64,000 bases of DNA from Scylla paramamosain (Eukaryota > Arthropoda > Malacostraca > Decapoda > Portunidae). Of the stretch, positions 58,302 to 64,000 are shown in pieces. Each line of letters starts with the position of its first letter. The first letter of the stretch is position 1. Both the position numbers and the translations under genes were made by a program. The DNA is taken from positions 5,397,967-5,461,966 of the forward strand of contig NC_087191.1 of the NCBI RefSeq assembly GCF_035594125.1, in the 5' to 3' direction. The notes beneath the pieces were generated by a model. That model searched no databases and had not been told where the DNA came from. It was given only the letters and a program-made list of their open reading frames with translations.

Positions 58302-59173
58302 ATTTTATTTTATTTTATTTATTTATTTATTTTTTTTTTTTTATGTAGGAAGAACACTGGCCAAGGGCAACAAAAATCTAATAAAAAATATGCCCACTGA
58401 AATGCCAGTCCCATAAAAGGGTCAAAGCAGTGGTCAAAAATTGATGAATAAGTGTCTTGAAACCTCCCTCTGGAAGGAATTCAAGTCATAGGAAGGTGAA
58501 AATGCAGAAGCAGGCACGGAGTTCCAGAGTTTACCAGAGAAAGGATGAATGATTGAGAATACTGGTTAACTCTTGCATTAGAGAGGTGGACAGAATAGGG
58601 GTGAGAGAAAGAAGAAAGTCTTTTACAGCGAGGCCGCGGAAGGAGGGGAGGTATGCAGTTAGCAAGATCAGAAGAGCAGTTATCATGAAAATAGCGGTAG
58701 AAGACAGCTAGATATGCAACACTGCGGCGGTGAGAGAGAGGCTGAAGACAGTCAGTTAGAGGAGAGGAGTTGATGAGACGAAAAGCTTTTGATTCCACCC
58801 TGTCTAGAAAAGCAGTATGAGTGGAATCCCCCCAGACATATGAAGCATACTCCATACATGGACGGATAAGGCCCCTGTACAGAGTTAGCAGCTGAGGGTG
58901 TGAGAAAAACTGGCGGAGACGTCTCAGAAAGCTGTCTCATAGAAGCTGTTTTAGCTAGAGATGAGATGTGAAGTTTCCAGTTCAGATTATAAATATAGGA
59001 CAGACCGAGGATGTTCAGTGTAGAAGAGGGGGACAGTTGAGTGTCATTGAAGAAGAGGGGATAGTTGTCTGGAAGGTTGTGTCGAGTTGATAGATGGAGG
59101 AATTGTATTTTTGAGGCATTGAACAATACCAAGTTTGCTCTGCCCCAATCAGAAATTTTAAGAAGATCAGAAG

Positions 59174-60613
59174 TCAAGGATAGAAGCTGTAGGAGGGTAG
59201 TTTGAAAATCAAAATTTTGTACCAGACTCTGTCAAAAACTTTTGATATGTCCAAGGCAACAACAAGAGTTTCACCAAAGTCTCTAAAAGATGATGACCAA
59301 GATTCAGTAAGAAAAGCCAGAAGATCACCAGTAGTGCGGCCTTGATGGAACCCATACTGGCGATGAGATAGAAGGTTGTGAAGTGATAGATGTTTAAGAA
59401 TCTTCCTGTTGAGGATAGATTCAAAAACTTTAGATAGGCAGGAAATTAAAGCAATAGGACGGTAGTTTGAGGGACTAGAACGGTCACCCTTTTTAGGAAC
59501 AGGCTGAATGTAGGCAAACTTCCAGCAAGAAGGAAAGGTAGATGTTGACAGACAGAGCTGAAAGAGTTTGAATAGGCAAGGTGCAAGCACGGAGGCACAA
59601 TAGGAAGGGACCCCATCAGGTCCATAAGATTTCCGAGGGTTTAGGCCAGCAAGGGCATGGAAAACATCATTGCGAAGAATTTTAATAGGTAGCATGATGT
59701 AGTCAGAGGATGGAGGAGAGACAGGAACAAGCCTATAATCGTCCAAGGTAGAGTTTTTAGCGAAGGTTTGAGCGAAGAGTTCAGCTTTAGAAATAGATGT
59801 GATAGCAGTGGTGCCATCTGGTTGAAATAGAGGAGGGAAAGAAGAAGAAGCAAAGTTATTGGAGATATTTTTGACTAGATGCCAGAAGTCTCGAGGGGCG
59901 TTAGATCTTGAAAGGTTTTGACCCTTTCTGTTAATGAAGGAGTTTTTGGCTAGTTGGAGAACAGACTTGGCATGGTTCCGGGCAGAAATATAAAGTGCAT
60001 GAGATTCTGGTGATGGAAGGCTTAAGTACCTTTTGTGGGCCACTTCTCTATCATGAATAGCACGAGAACAAGTTGTGTTAAACCAAGGTTTGGAAGGTTT
60101 AGGTCGGGAGAAAGAGTGAGGAATGTACGCCTCCATGCCAGACATTATCACCTCTGTTATGCGCTCAGCACACAAAGACGGGTCTCTGACACGGAAGCAG
60201 TAGTCATTCCAAGGAAAATCGGGAAAATACCTCCTCAGGTCCCCTCAACTAGCAGAGGGAAAACGCCAGAGGCATTTTCGCTTAGGGGGATCCTGAGGAG
60301 GGATTGGTTCGATAGGACAAGATACAGAGATGAGATTGTGATCGGAGGAGCCCAACGGAGAAGAAAAGGTGACAGCATAAGCAGAAGTATTAGAGGTCAG
60401 GAAAAGGTCAAGAATGTTGGGCGTATCTCCAAGACGGTCAGGAATACGAGTAGGGTGTTGCACCAATTGCTCTAGGTCGTGGAGGATAGCAAAGTTGAAG
60501 ACTAGTTTACCAGGATGGTCAGTGAAGGGAGAGGAAAGCCAAAGTTGGTGGTGAACATTGAAGTCTCCAAGAATGGAGATCTCTGCAAAAAGGGAAGAGA
60601 GAATGTGCTCCAC
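59174..60613 (-). pseudogene. LINE-A EN, linker and RT fingers in copy 17
   Basis: Two open blocks: 60245-60613 (122 codons, EN motifs D-F-N and S-D-H) and 59174-60175 (333 codons, linker [20 protein letters not shown], then GPDGVPSY with a short deletion, [17 protein letters not shown] and ALDISKVFDRVWYK). The second ends at the 290-bp deletion. Stops between the blocks near 60240. Confidence 0.8.
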
Positions 60614-60686
60614 TTTGGAAGTTAAGTAGTCAAAGAATTTCTTACGGTCAGAAGAGTTAGGTGAGAGGTATACAGCACAGATAAAT

Positions 60687-61094
60687 TTAGTTTGAGAGTG
60701 ACTCTAGTCGTAGCCAGATGGTGGAAAACTCGGAAGATTCAAGAGTGTGGGCACGAGAGCAGGTTAAGTCATTGCGCACATAAACGCAACATCCAGCTTT
60801 GGATCGAAAATGAGGATAGAGAAAGTAGGAGGGAACAGAAAAGGGGCTACTGCCAGTTGCCTCAGACACCTGAGTTTCAGTGAGGAAAAGAAGATGAGGT
60901 TTAGAAGAGGAGAAGTAGTGTTCTACAGATTGAAAATTAGATCTTAGCCCGCGAATGTTGCAGAAGTTAATGAAGAAAAAGTTGAGGGGGCTGTCAAGAC
61001 ACTTAGGGTTGTCGACAGAAAGGCAGTCCGACCTGGGGATATCTATGGTCCCCTCTCCAGATGGGGACTCCGAGGCTAGTGTAGGAGTCGCCAT
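60687..61094 (-). pseudogene. LINE-A ORF N-terminus (EN start)
   Basis: The only copy in the window with both a good ATG and the first EN motifs in frame: MATPTLASESPSGEGTIDIP, then [20 protein letters not shown] (first catalytic N), [12 protein letters not shown] (catalytic E) and [15 protein letters not shown] two-base loss near 60707 (gactctagtcg) shifts the frame before the central EN. It shows LINE-A encodes EN directly after a short leader, with no gag-like ORF1 visible. Confidence 0.82.
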
Positions 61095-61170
61095 AATAAT
61101 TTTGAAATTTCTGAGTGAAGGGTGTGTGTGTTATTAGGTGCTTGTAGTTTTGCGTGGAGGAAGAGTTGTC

Positions 61171-61900
61171 GATCATGTGTAGGACTTTGGTATTGGCATT
61201 GATGAGGATGTTATCGACGTATCTTGCGTCGAGTGCAGGTTTTACTCACGGGTTTTGTGCAAAAACTTTTTCTTCGACTGCTTCTATGTAAAAGTTTGCA
61301 AAGAGGACTTGTAGAGGACAACAAGAGGCGTTTCCATCGCCACACTGACACACTGTACGTACATTTTGACATCCGAACCATAGCAAGCTGCTTCTTTAGT
61401 GCAGGACTTGCAGTAATGTGGGCAGTGATTCTTCAGGGATGGTGAGTTTGCTGTCGCCTGTGAGGTAAATTTGCTTCCAGATTATTTCTTTGGCTAACTA
61501 GAACATTCGTGAAGAGCGATTCAGCATCTACTGATGCTGTGGTGTTGGAGGGCCGCGCACCTTTTATAATGTCAAGAAAATGAACGGTCGATTTAAGGCT
61601 GAAGGAAGCTGGTGCGAAGAGCGCGAGAAGTTAGTCCAGACGCTTGGCCAGTTTGTACATGACTGCTGGTGTTTGGCTGCTGGTGTTGCCAGGTTTGTGG
61701 GTTTCGATATTGCCATAGGCATATCATAGGAACATCTTGTTCATGTCGTGGATCTGTTGTGGATTACGAAGATTGAGAATTTGTCTGCTCTTCAGATTAT
61801 TATTTGGTCGTTGTTCTTGAGCTCCTGGGCCGCAGCTTTCAAATCTGGCGTGAGGCTTCGCGTATGAATTTTATATTTTTCGCACATACAAATTACGCTA
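61171..61900 (-). pseudogene. Penelope-like element reverse transcriptase relic
   Basis: Minus-strand text from the right: ELKNNDQIIIRRADKFSIFV (PLE N-D-I-I-I-R-x-ADK motif, near 61810-61870), FLDIIKGARPSNTTASVDAE SLFTNV (61560-61510 area; catalytic D), PLQVLFANFYIEAVEEKVF (61330-61270; usual PLGVLFANFYM) and ARYVDNILINANTK. The YVDD box is YVDN (codons at 61210-61221), so the second catalytic aspartate is asparagine. Several stops and frame shifts. It is cut at 61170 by LINE-A copy 17. No GIY-YIG part was seen. Confidence 0.68.
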
Positions 61901-61939
61901 CATAAAAAGAGTAATACACGTCCTGCTCTTGATTTCAAT

Positions 61940-64000
<2,061 letters not shown>

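Larger units (their letters stand above)
58299..61170 (-). mobile_element. LINE-A copy 17 (nearly full span, RT core deleted)
   Basis: 3' end on the left: a ttttatttt/tttatt tail (58299-58342), then atgtaggaagaacactggcc. It runs right through RT, linker, EN and start codon (ATG at 61092-61094, minus) to the 5' UTR, ending at gagttgtc (61170), short of the terminus by about 125 bp. A deletion at about 59177 joins agaagtca to aggatagaag and removes roughly 290 bp including [11 protein letters not shown] and YADD. EN frames: 60687-61094 (135 codons, intact N-terminal motifs [12 protein letters not shown] and LFLTET) and 60245-60613 ([19 protein letters not shown]). Confidence 0.92.

Overview
The window looks like intronic, repeat-saturated DNA from an arthropod, most likely a decapod crustacean (inference). 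The basis is two spliced exons of an animal SLC22-type transporter, very long (TA)n, (CT)n, (GA)n and (TG)n arrays, and several animal retroelement families, one of them a LINE with a TTCTTATG-type 3' tail. I saw no bacterial features, CRISPR array, rRNA or convincing tRNA gene. All family assignments are from reading translated motifs; no database was searched.

The one cellular gene I can support is on the + strand: a 185-bp exon (12885-13069) and a 175-bp exon (57993-58167) that together encode the first membrane segment and the large cysteine- and glycan-rich extracellular loop of an SLC22 (organic cation/anion/carnitine transporter) protein. Splice signals and reading phase match across the gap. 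If so, 13070-57992 is one intron of about 44.9 kb, and nearly everything in it is transposon.

Dominant element: a jockey/CR1-like LINE, here LINE-A. It has one ORF with an apurinic-type endonuclease (EN) followed by reverse transcriptase (RT), a 5' UTR of about 230 bp and a poly(A) tail. Some 21 pieces lie on both strands: 1-1805, 1806-1898, 2567-5057, 5278-5917, 9602-9788, 10378-11115, 13748-14418, 14419-16025, 16031-18202, 21209-21542, 21704-22474, 22567-25337, 26532-27118, 28346-28600, 34509-36009, 36685-37141, 38466-40348, 43127-45092, 51018-54260, 54726-54769 and 58299-61170. None is complete and intact. The RT half at 22691-24298 is an uninterrupted 535-codon frame.

Other layers: LINE-B (25850-26531, 27119-27640, 34284-34508, 36011-36684, 40630-41056); LINE-C (27645-30345 and 30949-31055); Gypsy-1 LTR element pieces (5930-8735, 37142-38449, 41818-43126); Gypsy-2 (LTR pieces at 40349-40530 and 45093-45146, body 49437-56755); Gypsy-3 (18203-21186); a BEL/Pao pol relic (31390-34283); a hAT DNA transposon with a perfect 8-bp target duplication (46629-49428); and Penelope-like RT relics (61171-62361). 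LINE-A lies inside or against Gypsy-1, Gypsy-2, LINE-B and LINE-C, so it is the youngest layer.

The most interesting signals are structural: a 1.6-kb LINE-A inverted repeat with a short loop (14419-17809); two fold-back rearrangements at the same CTTAAG site of LINE-A in separate copies (4461-4506, 15999-16030); two LINE-A copies whose junctions fall at the same nucleotide of the Gypsy-2 LTR; and long (TA)n arrays that repeatedly abut retroelement break points and sit 33-40 bp behind both SLC22 donor sites.
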